From the NCBI GenBank assembly GCA_024401455.1, contig JAKSLA010000015.1:1-62178 (forward strand): a stretch of 62,178 nucleotides of DNA, given 5' to 3'. A program made the translations under genes and the position numbers. The stretch comes from Paludibacteraceae bacterium. GTDB taxonomy: Bacteria; Bacteroidota; Bacteroidia; Bacteroidales; Paludibacteraceae. Positions 27,746 to 35,065 of this stretch are shown here, in pieces. Positions within the stretch are counted from its first letter, which is position 1. Every line of letters starts with the position of its first letter. A model generated the notes under the pieces. That model was not told the DNA's origin. It saw only the letters and a program-made list of their open reading frames with translations, and searched no databases.

Positions 27746-27780
27746 AAAAAAGCTTCGAAAGTGATTTCGGAGCTTTTTTT
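27746..27780 (-). terminator. Terminator below the coding-like block
   Basis: Stem AAAAAAGCTTCGAAA / TTTCGGAGCTTTTTT (one mismatch), loop GTGA, with T runs on both strands. It follows the stop codon at 27783 by two bases in the minus direction. Confidence 0.7.
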
Positions 27781-27782
27781 GT

Positions 27783-27902
27783 TTAGGTAATTTTCAGGAC
27801 CATAGGGGCAACCATCTTGTCGCAGTCGGCGAATCTAAGGGCGCGAACTTCATTAACGAACGGAGACGGGCCGTATTCTCGTTTTAAGACACTGCGGGCC
27901 AT
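27783..27902 (-). CDS. Possible 39-residue protein or coding-like relic
   Basis: A minus-strand frame with ATG at 27902 (MARSVLKREYGPSP at its start) and stop at 27783, directly before a terminator. The frame stays open upstream without an ATG for a further 34 codons (to a stop near 28006), so it could be the 3' remnant of a longer gene or part of a dispersed repeat or RNA gene. It is bounded by terminators on both sides, so it is transcriptionally separate from the lipoprotein genes. No function is recognised. Confidence 0.3.
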   Translation of the reverse strand: MARSVLKREYGPSPFVNEVRALRFADCDKMVAPMVLKIT

Positions 27903-28070
27903 ACTGCCGTTGTAGTGCCTACAGCGAGGAAGAGAATCGTTACTACAGCCACAATCGGTCGAAGTGTTTGTGGTGTCGTATTGGGAGAATAAAGGTGCAA
28001 ACCAAGGCTTTTACCCTAATCGTTTCTCTTCGCGTCAACGCTAAGGAGCGTTTCTTGTTTACGTATGCCA

Positions 28071-28109
28071 ACAAAAAAAAGGACCGCCAACTTAACTGGC
28101 AGTCCTTTG
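28071..28109 (-). terminator. Terminator of the two-gene lipoprotein operon
   Basis: Stem AAAGGACCGCCA / TGGCAGTCCTTT (one wobble), seven-base loop, followed by eight T on the minus strand. It lies 19 bases past the stop at 28128. Confidence 0.8.
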
Positions 28110-28127
28110 CTAATCGTATTCTCTCTC

Positions 28128-29027
28128 TTATTGATTTATGATCGTTCCGCTTGTCTCTTGGCTCAAGTCGATGTCAAAAGAATTCGTGTTTTCAGGATCA
28201 GTAATAGTAACATGATACTTTTGGGCAGAAACGCCAGAGATTTGGCTTGTTATATCGAACGTACACAAGCACTTGCAAAACTCATCTCCTGTCTCTATTA
28301 ATTCAATGTTGATGTTGTCTCCGTCGATAGATACTTCTGAAACTGCTTTTCCGCAGCAATTGAATAGGCGATTGACAGCAGTAATTGTACCAACGCGCTT
28401 CTCCATATCAAAAGAGTAAGTAGCAATGGTGTCATTGTTTATTCTTACTGATCTTAGACCATCCTCTTCTTCTTCAAATGCATCATTTTTGCAAGCACTT
28501 CTTGAATGGAACGTTCCGTTCAACTCTTCTGATTCTTCTTTGATGATAAATCCATAGGAATGAATAGTAAGATCTAGGTCGAATGAATTGATAGAGATTC
28601 CTTCTTTCGTGAATACGCTAATGTTGTATTTCTTAGCATCAAGTCCTGTGAATTTGTAGGTGAAGTCTCGATAAAGAGGGGCTCCGCAAACGGTATTGTC
28701 AGGAGTGTCGTCAGAAAGCGTGATTTTAATAGAGTCGTTCTTGAAGTCGAATGTGCTACTGTATTTCGCATTAGGGCATGATGGCCGAAAGACATCCAAC
28801 AATTGGAGAGTTCCCTCTTTCTTCTGCATGTCGAAAGAGTAGGATGCCATAGTGTCTTTATTTACAGCATTCTCTCTTGGGTCGCTTGTGTCAACCAAAC
28901 TACCCTCCACCTTCACATTGTTTGAGGAATCTCCACCGTTGTTGTCGTCGTCATCGTCCTCACAGGCAACAAAAGAAAACGCAGCCATCAATGATGCTAT
29001 GCCGCAAAGTAATAATTTCTTATTCAT
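28128..29027 (-). CDS. Lipoprotein with two copies of the local family domain
   Basis: A 299-residue protein with lipobox SFVAC, then a run of Asp and Asn. It contains two tandem copies of the domain found once in each neighbour: residues about 40-165 (diverged, with few cysteines) and about 168-299 (closer, with SRSACKN, GTITAVN, NCC, CKCLCTFDITSQISGVSAQKY, FDIDLSQETSG). The N-terminal copy has lost the CxCxC motif. It lies 71 bases downstream of the single-domain gene at 29099 with no promoter between, so the two are co-transcribed. Function unknown. It is probably surface or periplasmic. Confidence 0.7.
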   Translation of the reverse strand: MNKKLLLCGIASLMAAFSFVACEDDDDDNNGGDSSNNVKVEGSLVDTSDPRENAVNKDTMASYSFDMQKKEGTLQLLDVFRPSCPNAKYSSTFDFKNDSIKITLSDDTPDNTVCGAPLYRDFTYKFTGLDAKKYNISVFTKEGISINSFDLDLTIHSYGFIIKEESEELNGTFHSRSACKNDAFEEEEDGLRSVRINNDTIATYSFDMEKRVGTITAVNRLFNCCGKAVSEVSIDGDNINIELIETGDEFCKCLCTFDITSQISGVSAQKYHVTITDPENTNSFDIDLSQETSGTIINQ

Positions 29028-29098
29028 AATGATTCGTGTTTTAAATTAGATTATTTGATGAATGAACAAGAATTTTATTCTTCTCACCCAATGTTTTA

Positions 29099-29623
29099 TT
29101 ATTCCTTGATGATAACGCCAGAAGTACTTTTGCTCAAGTCGATATTGAAGGATTGGCCTTCTATTTTTCCAAAAGTAATTTCATATTCTTTCGCCTCAAT
29201 ACCTGTAAATTGGCTTGTGATGTCATATCTACAAATGCAGTTGGCGTGTAATTCTATAGTGTCGCCATCTTCTGTGATGTAGATAGGGTATTTAGTGGTT
29301 GGCATTATTGTTATGGCGTTTCCTTGAACGGAAATTTCGGCTGAATGTGTAGTTTCACATTCGTCAGTATAATTGACGATTGTGATGGTTCCTGTATTCT
29401 TTTCCAAATCAAAATCATAGGTTAAAATCGTGTCTTTGCCGAGCGCATCTCCCGATCGCAGGCCACTGCCCTTGCAATCGCTGCTACTAAGGAAAGACCC
29501 TGTTAATGTCTCTTTTTTTTCGTTCTTTTCTCCCGCATTGTTGTTGTCGTCGTCGTCCTCGCAAGCGACAAAGGAGAGTGCAGCCATAGATGCCAAGCCG
29601 CATAGCAATAATTTTTTGTTCAT
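29099..29623 (-). CDS. Lipoprotein, first gene of the paralogous pair
   Basis: A 174-residue protein. The N-terminus MNKKLLLCGLASMAALSFVAC is almost identical to that of the gene at 28128, which shows recent duplication of the signal part. The mature domain has SSDCKGSGLRSGD, LTYDFDLEKNTGTITIVN, CICRYDITSQFTGIEAKEY and FNIDLSKSTSG. No known family is recognised. It is driven by a consensus promoter at 29726-29696. Confidence 0.7.
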   Translation of the reverse strand: MNKKLLLCGLASMAALSFVACEDDDDNNNAGEKNEKKETLTGSFLSSSDCKGSGLRSGDALGKDTILTYDFDLEKNTGTITIVNYTDECETTHSAEISVQGNAITIMPTTKYPIYITEDGDTIELHANCICRYDITSQFTGIEAKEYEITFGKIEGQSFNIDLSKSTSGVIIKE

Positions 29624-29667
29624 GATGATAAATTTTTAGTTTGTAACCCTATTGTGAAAATTAAAAT

Positions 29668-29678
29668 TGGAAACGTTT
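29668..29678. promoter_or_regulatory. Shared site TGGAAACGTTT, lipoprotein genes 2 and 3
   Basis: Same 11 bases as 27377-27387, here 17 bases below the -7 box at 29703-29696 (minus). It sits at the expected transcription start and is a candidate regulator site for both units. Confidence 0.4.
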
Positions 29679-29695
29679 AAGTTCTAATTTGTAAG

Positions 29696-29726
29696 CAAAG
29701 ATAGCGAAAAATTTTTCATGTGCAAA
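29696..29726 (-). promoter_or_regulatory. Consensus promoter of the lipoprotein operon
   Basis: On the minus strand TTTG (29726-29723), 19 bases, TATCTTTG (29703-29696). This is an exact match to the Bacteroidota consensus. Confidence 0.75.
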
Positions 29727-29909
29727 TATATTTGGGGGAGAATGAACAGGAAGTTTTTGGGAAAGAAGAAGAAGGTGGTGTCGGGGATATAATTGAATGT
29801 GTGGGTGGCTTTTGAAATCGGCAGAGAGGGTTAAGATTAGTAATGAAACAATACGAGAAAAAAATTGTATGCAAGAGCAAGATTGGTCTCGATGAGGGGG
29901 CGGCTTATA

Positions 29910-30083
29910 GATACCCGAACGGGTATCGTGTCAAAAAATAGATTCGTTTAGAGGTAAAAATGCCCCAAAAAGGAGATGTTGATACCCGAACGGGTATCTT
30001 GTTTTTTCTTGCTTATTGTAATTGTTGATTGTTTTAATAGTTTTTGATCAAGTGTAATGGCATTTTGATACCCGAACGGGTAC
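29910..30083. repeat. Three copies of the palindrome GATACCCG-AA-CGGGTATC
   Basis: Copies are at 29910-29927, 29981-29998 and 30067-30083 (the last changed in its final bases). Eight-base arms flank a central AA. They lie between the divergent lipoprotein promoter and the CRISPR leader. They could be operator sites for a dimeric repressor or stem-loops of a small dispersed repeat. Confidence 0.8.
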
Positions 30084-30132
30084 TAAAAATAAAAAAAAGA
30101 AAAATAGGATGGAAAATAAAGAAAAATTTCGC

Positions 30133-30236
30133 TATTTTTGCGATGGAAAAATGCACATTTTTTCAAGCGATTTTTGATGTTTTTGCATTTTTTTTAGTCT
30201 TAAGGGTCTGCAAAACTGCGACTTGCATTTTTTGCG
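30133..30236 (+). promoter_or_regulatory. Putative CRISPR leader
   Basis: An AT-rich stretch directly before the first perfect repeat. It contains TATTTTTG at 30133-30140, a possible -7 box reading into the array. Near its end (30197-30222) is GTCTTAAGGGTCTGC...GCGAC, which resembles the reverse complement of both ends of the CRISPR repeat. The leader is placed on this side because the repeat at the other end is degenerate. Confidence 0.5.
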
Positions 30237-30715
30237 GTCGCAGACCAACTTCCATTAAAACAAGGATTAAGACATTAAGAAATCTAGTATCATAATTTTT
30301 TTTTAAATTGTCGCAGACCAACTTCCATTAAAACAAGGATTAAGACCTTGAAGACATATTGCCAAAATGGTTTCTTCAAAGTCGCAGACCAACTTCCATT
30401 AAAACAAGGATTAAGACTAACTCCAACTTTATAGGTCTCAGGGCTTAGTCCGACTGCGTCGCAGACCAACTTCCATTAAAACAAGGATTAAGACTTTTCT
30501 ATTAGTTCGACGTATTTTTTTTTTTAAAATTGAAGTCGCAGACCAACTTCCATTAAAACAAGGATTAAGACTGATTGGCTGTTTCTAAATAATGCTTTTG
30601 TTTCCATGTCGCAGACCAACTTCCATTAAAACAAGGATTAAGACTCCCACGCATATGCGTAAGGATTTGTTTCGCTCTCATTTGTCGCAGACCAACTTCC
30701 ATTAAAACAAGGATT
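30237..30715 (+). CRISPR. Orphan CRISPR array, seven repeats and six spacers
   Basis: The repeat is 37 bases, starting GTCGCAGACCAACTTCC and ending ACAAGGATTAAGAC. Starts are at 30237, 30310, 30381, 30458, 30535, 30608 and 30684. The first six repeats are identical. The seventh matches for 32 bases and then departs (GGGGC for AAGAC), so the leader is on the left. Spacers are 36, 34, 40, 40, 36 and 39 bases. An ATTAAGAC end resembles the ATTGAAAC-type 5' handle of class 1 (type I or III) systems, which is an inference. No cas gene lies in this window. Confidence 0.97.
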
Positions 30716-30727
30716 GGGGCATTGTTA

Positions 30728-30756
30728 GAGACGCCCCATGGGGACGTCTCTACGGG
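30728..30756 (-). repeat. REP-like palindromic element, copy 2
   Basis: Exact reverse complement of 7881-7909 over 29 bases. It begins 12 bases after the truncated last CRISPR repeat, so it may have been inserted into, or recombined with, the array end. Confidence 0.8.
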
Positions 30757-30911
30757 GGAGGTTTTTTCCCGACATTTTTGACAAAAAAACGCAATCTCTT
30801 TTTATTTCTCTCTTTTTTTTTATAAACTTGCATCGAAATTACTATCTGGTCGTATTGCATTGGTGTGGTACGACGAATTGTATTTGAAGAACAACTAAAA
30901 CTCAGAATAGA

Positions 30912-33737
30912 ATGATTAAAAAAGTAATCAAGGCTATGGCCTTTTGGACTATGGCTTCTTTAGCGACGGTCGCTTCGGCCGCTCCTACAACTTGCCTCAA
31001 TGGCAAATTGAAGGGATTTGGAGCAACACCTCCTATTCACGTGGAGGGAAATAAACTTGTGGATGATTGTGGACATCAAGTCGTACTCCATGGTGTGATG
31101 GATACGCCGAATGGTTATTTCAATGGTAATTTCAGCCGTTGGGCATTCGATTGGGGGAAAGAGTATGATGCTCCTTCGGCCATCCCTAACGTAATGGGCT
31201 ATTTTGACAAAATCTTTACGGTTCTTTCCTCTCAAGACAAGGGCGTCTATTGTAATGTGTTCCGTTTGCACATGGATCCTTGTTGGACGAACGACCGTCA
31301 AAAACCTCTTGTGGGGCAAGGTGGTGAACATAATATCAGCCAGTTCTCGGCCGATAGACTTCGTCATTTCTTAGACAATCTATATTTCCCGTTGGCCAAG
31401 GAAGCCATTAAGCATGGCATGTATGTCATCATGCGTCCTCCTGGCGTATGTCCTGAGAATATAAAGGTAGGCGATGAGTATAACCAATATTTGAAGACCG
31501 TTTGGGACATCGTCTCTTCGCACGACTCTATCAAGAAATACTCCGGTGTCATCTCGCTTGAGTTGGCCAACGAGCCTGTTCGCCTTTACGATCAAAACGG
31601 TAGGGAGACGGGGGTCGCTCCTTGGGCTCCTCGTGATTTCTTCCAACCAGTATTGGATATCATCCGAAAGAATGGCTTCAAGGGAATTGTATGGGGTGCA
31701 GGTACGGGTTACCAATCTCAATATGGTGGCTATAAAGATTATCCTTTGGTTGACCCGTTGAACAATTTGGGCTATGCTTGCCACGTCTATACGGGATGGT
31801 ATGGAAATGCCGACGATTATGGAAACACGCAACAATTCATTGAACAGTTCAAGAAGCAAGTGCCTGTTGTTGAGACCAATCCTGTTGTCGTTACGGAGTG
31901 CGACTGGAGTCCAGGACATGTCGTTGGTACTAATTCCGATGGTTCGTTGAAGTCTCAAAATCTCGGTACTTGGGCTACCGGTTCTACCAGCAAGTGGGGT
32001 AACCGCTTCAAGGCGGTGATGGACAAATATAATCTTTCTCTCACGTTGACAGGAACGGACGATTATGTCGATATGGAGCACTACTTGAAAACAGGCGAGA
32101 TTCGTTACGCATTCTACGGAAAGCAAGGCGCTGAGGATGCTTGTGGTAAGGCTTGCTGGGATTGGTATAAGGAGTATGCAAAGGTGAATTATGGAGAATT
32201 CTGTGACGCGAATAGTGCAGGTGATTCAGGCGATTCAGGCGATTCCGATTGTGACGAAAAGGAGAATTTCCAAGTCTATTTGGCCTTTGGTCAATCCAAT
32301 ATGTGGGGTAATGCGAGGGTAGAGAACAGCGACAAGGTGGCTCATCCACGCGTAAAGAAGATGATCACGGTCGATGGTAACAACCTCTATAGTTGGCAGG
32401 AGGGTATGGCTCCTTATGCGGCTCCCAATGCTGGTTACTCTATGTGTGACCAATTTGCGAAAACATTGGCCAATACGGTAGATGAGACGGTTACAATCGG
32501 TATGGTTTGCGTGGCTATTCCGGGCGCAAGTATCAAGGCTTTCGATCCTGCTCAATACCAACAGAATATTTCTGAAGGTCCAGACTGGTTGAAGAATTAC
32601 GCCAAGTCTTACGGCGGCAATCCTTACCAGCGATTGCTCGACTGTGCTAAAAAGGCGCAAGAGAAGGGTGTCATCAAGGGTATGATTTTCCACCAAGGTG
32701 AGTCTGACTGGGGCTACGGAGATTGGTCCAACACGGTGGCGAAACTGTTTAAGAGCCTCTGCAAAGATTTGGGCATTGACCCTAATGAGACAGGTTTTGT
32801 GTTGGGTGAACTTACGGACGGTGGCGGAAGAGAGCGTATGGATGCCATCGCAAGGCAATTGTCTAAGTGTATTGTGGTCGATTCTGATGGGCTCCCTGCC
32901 GAGTCTGATGGCCTACACTTTACGCATGCGGCCTACGAAACCTTGGGCAAGAGATATGCTGAGGCTATGACGAAACTTGTTCCTATGGATGGTTGCAGTG
33001 GCTCTTCAACGCCAAAAGTGTCCACTCCATATAAAGGTGTTGCGGCTCAAATTCCGGGTATCATTGAGGCAGAAAACTATGACGAAGGCGGCAACCGTGT
33101 AGGCTGGTATGACAAGTCTTCCGGCAATGAATGCGACGAGGTTGCTGATACTTACCGTTCTGATGACGTGGACATCAAGAAGGATGGAAACGGATATATC
33201 GTAGGAAGTTGCCAAGAGGGCGAGTGGATGAAATATACAGTAAATGTGCTATATTCTGGTGAATTCAGTATTGAGGCTCGTGTCGGAGAAGGTTTTGAGA
33301 CCGGCAAGTTCACTTTGCTCATGGATGGCGAACCGCTTGCTGTTTGCAATGTGGAAGGCACAGGAGATTGGGGTCAATATTCAGTTCAATCATTTGGCTC
33401 TGTGTCGCTCACGGAAGGAGAGCATGTCCTAACGCTAAGAATCGACCAAGATTGGGTTGATTTCGACTGGCTTAAATTTATTGATGTCAATTCAACGGAA
33501 ATTGAAACAGTAACAGCAAACCGCATGGAGATTGTTCCAAATCCAGCCATCACGTCGGCCACTGTTGTTGCCAATGGTGATGTTCAAAAGGTAGAGGTCG
33601 TTAATGCGCTTGGCAAGACGGTGATGTCATCGTCTTCGGCTACAATCGATGCTTCTTCCTTGACGGCGGGCGTCTATATCGTCAAAGCAGTAGTGGATGG
33701 AGCGCTCGTTGTAGAACGATTGGTTATTGTGAAATAA
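30912..33737 (+). CDS. Secreted multidomain glycanase: GH5, CE6-type esterase, CBM6, type IX sorting domain
   Basis: A 941-residue extracellular plant-polysaccharide enzyme. The signal peptide is 1-23. The GH5 domain is about 30-425, with acid/base Glu221 in LELANEPV and nucleophile Glu329 in VVTECDWSP. A GDSGDSGDSD linker is at about 437-447. The esterase domain of the SASA/CE6 type is about 450-695, with Ser462 in FGQSNMWG, FHQGESDWG near 595, and DGLHFTH as the Asp/His block. CBM6 is about 710-855 (IEAENYDEGG). The last 80 residues (MEIVPNPA...LTAGVYIVK) are a type IX secretion C-terminal domain. It would cut and deacetylate xylan or glucomannan. Cellulose or mannan specificity is not decided by sequence. 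Confidence 0.9.
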   Translation: MIKKVIKAMAFWTMASLATVASAAPTTCLNGKLKGFGATPPIHVEGNKLVDDCGHQVVLHGVMDTPNGYFNGNFSRWAFDWGKEYDAPSAIPNVMGYFDKIFTVLSSQDKGVYCNVFRLHMDPCWTNDRQKPLVGQGGEHNISQFSADRLRHFLDNLYFPLAKEAIKHGMYVIMRPPGVCPENIKVGDEYNQYLKTVWDIVSSHDSIKKYSGVISLELANEPVRLYDQNGRETGVAPWAPRDFFQPVLDIIRKNGFKGIVWGAGTGYQSQYGGYKDYPLVDPLNNLGYACHVYTGWYGNADDYGNTQQFIEQFKKQVPVVETNPVVVTECDWSPGHVVGTNSDGSLKSQNLGTWATGSTSKWGNRFKAVMDKYNLSLTLTGTDDYVDMEHYLKTGEIRYAFYGKQGAEDACGKACWDWYKEYAKVNYGEFCDANSAGDSGDSGDSDCDEKENFQVYLAFGQSNMWGNARVENSDKVAHPRVKKMITVDGNNLYSWQEGMAPYAAPNAGYSMCDQFAKTLANTVDETVTIGMVCVAIPGASIKAFDPAQYQQNISEGPDWLKNYAKSYGGNPYQRLLDCAKKAQEKGVIKGMIFHQGESDWGYGDWSNTVAKLFKSLCKDLGIDPNETGFVLGELTDGGGRERMDAIARQLSKCIVVDSDGLPAESDGLHFTHAAYETLGKRYAEAMTKLVPMDGCSGSSTPKVSTPYKGVAAQIPGIIEAENYDEGGNRVGWYDKSSGNECDEVADTYRSDDVDIKKDGNGYIVGSCQEGEWMKYTVNVLYSGEFSIEARVGEGFETGKFTLLMDGEPLAVCNVEGTGDWGQYSVQSFGSVSLTEGEHVLTLRIDQDWVDFDWLKFIDVNSTEIETVTANRMEIVPNPAITSATVVANGDVQKVEVVNALGKTVMSSSSATIDASSLTAGVYIVKAVVDGALVVERLVIVK

Positions 33738-33756
33738 TTGATTATAACGAATTATC

Positions 33757-33796
33757 AAGGAGGGCTTTGGCGTGGGTGTCAAAGCCCTCCTTTTTT
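33757..33796 (+). terminator. Intrinsic terminator after the GH5-CE6 gene
   Basis: Perfect stem AAGGAGGGCTTTG / CAAAGCCCTCCTT, ten-base loop, T run. Confidence 0.85.
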
Positions 33797-33874
33797 GCGG
33801 TCTATTCATATAAACTTTCAAAGTAAATAGACTCCATAAAACAATCACGGTTGAATTGTTTATACTCAGGGGGG

Positions 33875-34066
33875 CTAAGAATTTTTTAAATAAGATCTTA
33901 CAAAAATGATGATCACTATGATGAAATACGTAAAAATAGCCCATGGAATTTCATCATTAGACAATGGGGGGCTTCCTTTAAATTCGCCTGTTGTCATATA
34001 TAAAAAGCCACCTACAAAAACTGCAGCACAAAGCAATATGTTTTTTATAATCTCTTCCTTTTTCAT
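33875..34066 (-). CDS. Small two-helix membrane protein
   Basis: A 63-residue protein: a charged start (MKKEEIIKN), one membrane helix (ILLCAAVFVGGFLYM), a short polar loop with GEFKGSPPLSNDE, and a second helix (AIFTYFIIVIIIFV) with a basic end. No known family is recognised. The composition is fully that of a membrane protein on this strand and not on the other, which favours a real gene. There is no near neighbour on the same strand. Confidence 0.5.
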   Translation of the reverse strand: MKKEEIIKNILLCAAVFVGGFLYMTTGEFKGSPPLSNDEIPWAIFTYFIIVIIIFVRSYLKNS

Positions 34067-34198
34067 GTATGCATCTATTATTTATCTCTACAAAAGCAAT
34101 AAACAATGCTATAAGACAAAAAAATCAGCCCGTTAGGACTGATTCCCAATTTGCCTCCAAGATGTTGGCACTCCGTTGGAGATTCGTCATTCAACAAC

Positions 34199-34231
34199 AA
34201 AGCCACAGCGAAAAAAAAACGCTGTGGCTTT
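34199..34231 (-). terminator. Hairpin terminator of the abcF-rlmB-rluA-like operon
   Basis: Perfect 12-base stem AAAGCCACAGCG / CGCTGTGGCTTT with a nine-A loop, 23 bases after the last stop. The following T run is short. Confidence 0.65.
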
Positions 34232-34253
34232 GTTTTCTATAGAGGAGCGGCAC

Positions 34254-35027
34254 TTACATTCCGAATTTTTTCATCTCTTCAGCACGCTCTTGTTCTAATT
34301 TTTCGTATTCTTCTGGTTCCATCACCAAGATGCTACCATCGGGGTTGGCATTCAATTTGTAAGCAAATTCATTCCACAAGACGTCGTTCGGAAGAGGTGC
34401 TTCAATGCCAATCAGTTTCTTGGACACGGGGTGGATGAACTCCAAATAGCGGGCGTGCAGACAGATGCCGCCATCGGGGTTGGTGCGTTGCGCTCCGTAT
34501 TTGATGTCACCTTTGATAGGGCAGCCTATGGCGGAGAGTTGGCACCTGATCTGGTGGTGTCGTCCTGTCTTCAAATCCACCTCCAGCAAATGGTAGTTGT
34601 CCGAGTCGGCAATGCGTCTGAAAGAGAGGATGGACTTTTTGGATCCCTCTACACGTTCGTCGTTGGCGAACGTCCTGTTCAGTCGCTCGTTGCGTGTCAG
34701 ATAGTGGACGAGCGTCATCTCGTCTTCTGGTGGCAAGTTTTTAACGATGGCCCAATATTGTTTTTTTAGGTTGGAGTGGTACCTGAACATATCGTTCAGT
34801 CGCGACAATGCCTTGCTCGTCTTGGCAAAAAGCACAGCACCGCTCACGGGGCGGTCTATTCGGTGGGTGATGCCTAAGAAGACGTTGCCTGGCTTTTGAT
34901 ATTTCTCCTTTAGATATTCTTTCACCATCTCGCTGAGTGGTTTGTCGCCAGACTTGTCTGCTTGAACGATCTCGGAGCTCGATTTGTTTACGACAATCAC
35001 ATGATTGTCTTCGTAAAGAATTTCCAT
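34254..35027 (-). CDS. RluA-family RNA pseudouridine synthase
   Basis: A 257-residue pseudouridine synthase without an S4 domain. The catalytic motif HRIDRPVSGAVLFAKT is at 55-70, with Asp58 as nucleophile (the usual Leu is Ile and the usual Thr is Pro). The motif LKTGRHHQIRCQLSAIGCPIKGD follows near 170. It has a Glu/Lys-rich helical C-terminus. It is the third gene of a minus-strand operon after the ABC-F and rlmB genes, all concerned with ribosome or RNA function. Its rRNA or tRNA target is not known. Confidence 0.85.
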   Translation of the reverse strand: MEILYEDNHVIVVNKSSSEIVQADKSGDKPLSEMVKEYLKEKYQKPGNVFLGITHRIDRPVSGAVLFAKTSKALSRLNDMFRYHSNLKKQYWAIVKNLPPEDEMTLVHYLTRNERLNRTFANDERVEGSKKSILSFRRIADSDNYHLLEVDLKTGRHHQIRCQLSAIGCPIKGDIKYGAQRTNPDGGICLHARYLEFIHPVSKKLIGIEAPLPNDVLWNEFAYKLNANPDGSILVMEPEEYEKLEQERAEEMKKFGM

Positions 35028-35065
35028 TATATATCTCTTTTTATGGTTCGCTTACCCATCTGATT

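Larger units (their letters stand above)
27298..28127. other. Gene-poor stretch with promoter, twin hairpins and a coding-like block
   Basis: It contains the -7 box TAAATTTG (27408-27401, minus) and the site at 27377-27387 for the lipoprotein gene, a GGTGTTT/AAACACC hairpin at 27729-27745, the terminator at 27746-27780, a block (27783-28020) with an open minus-strand frame, and the terminator of the two-gene lipoprotein operon at 28071-28109. Nothing else was recognised. Confidence 0.5.

Noticed and set aside
30044-30295. 83-codon plus-strand frame across the CRISPR leader and first repeat
   Set aside because: Chance frame. The sequence is an AT-rich leader with palindromes and repeat units.
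31380-32858. Two long minus-strand frames inside the GH5-CE6 gene
   Set aside because: Opposite to a gene with clear catalytic motifs. The proteins show no family features.
29624-33900. cas genes next to the CRISPR array
   Set aside because: The neighbours are lipoproteins and a glycanase. No Cas1, Cas2, Cas6, Cas9 or Cas10 motif is present in any frame that I examined.
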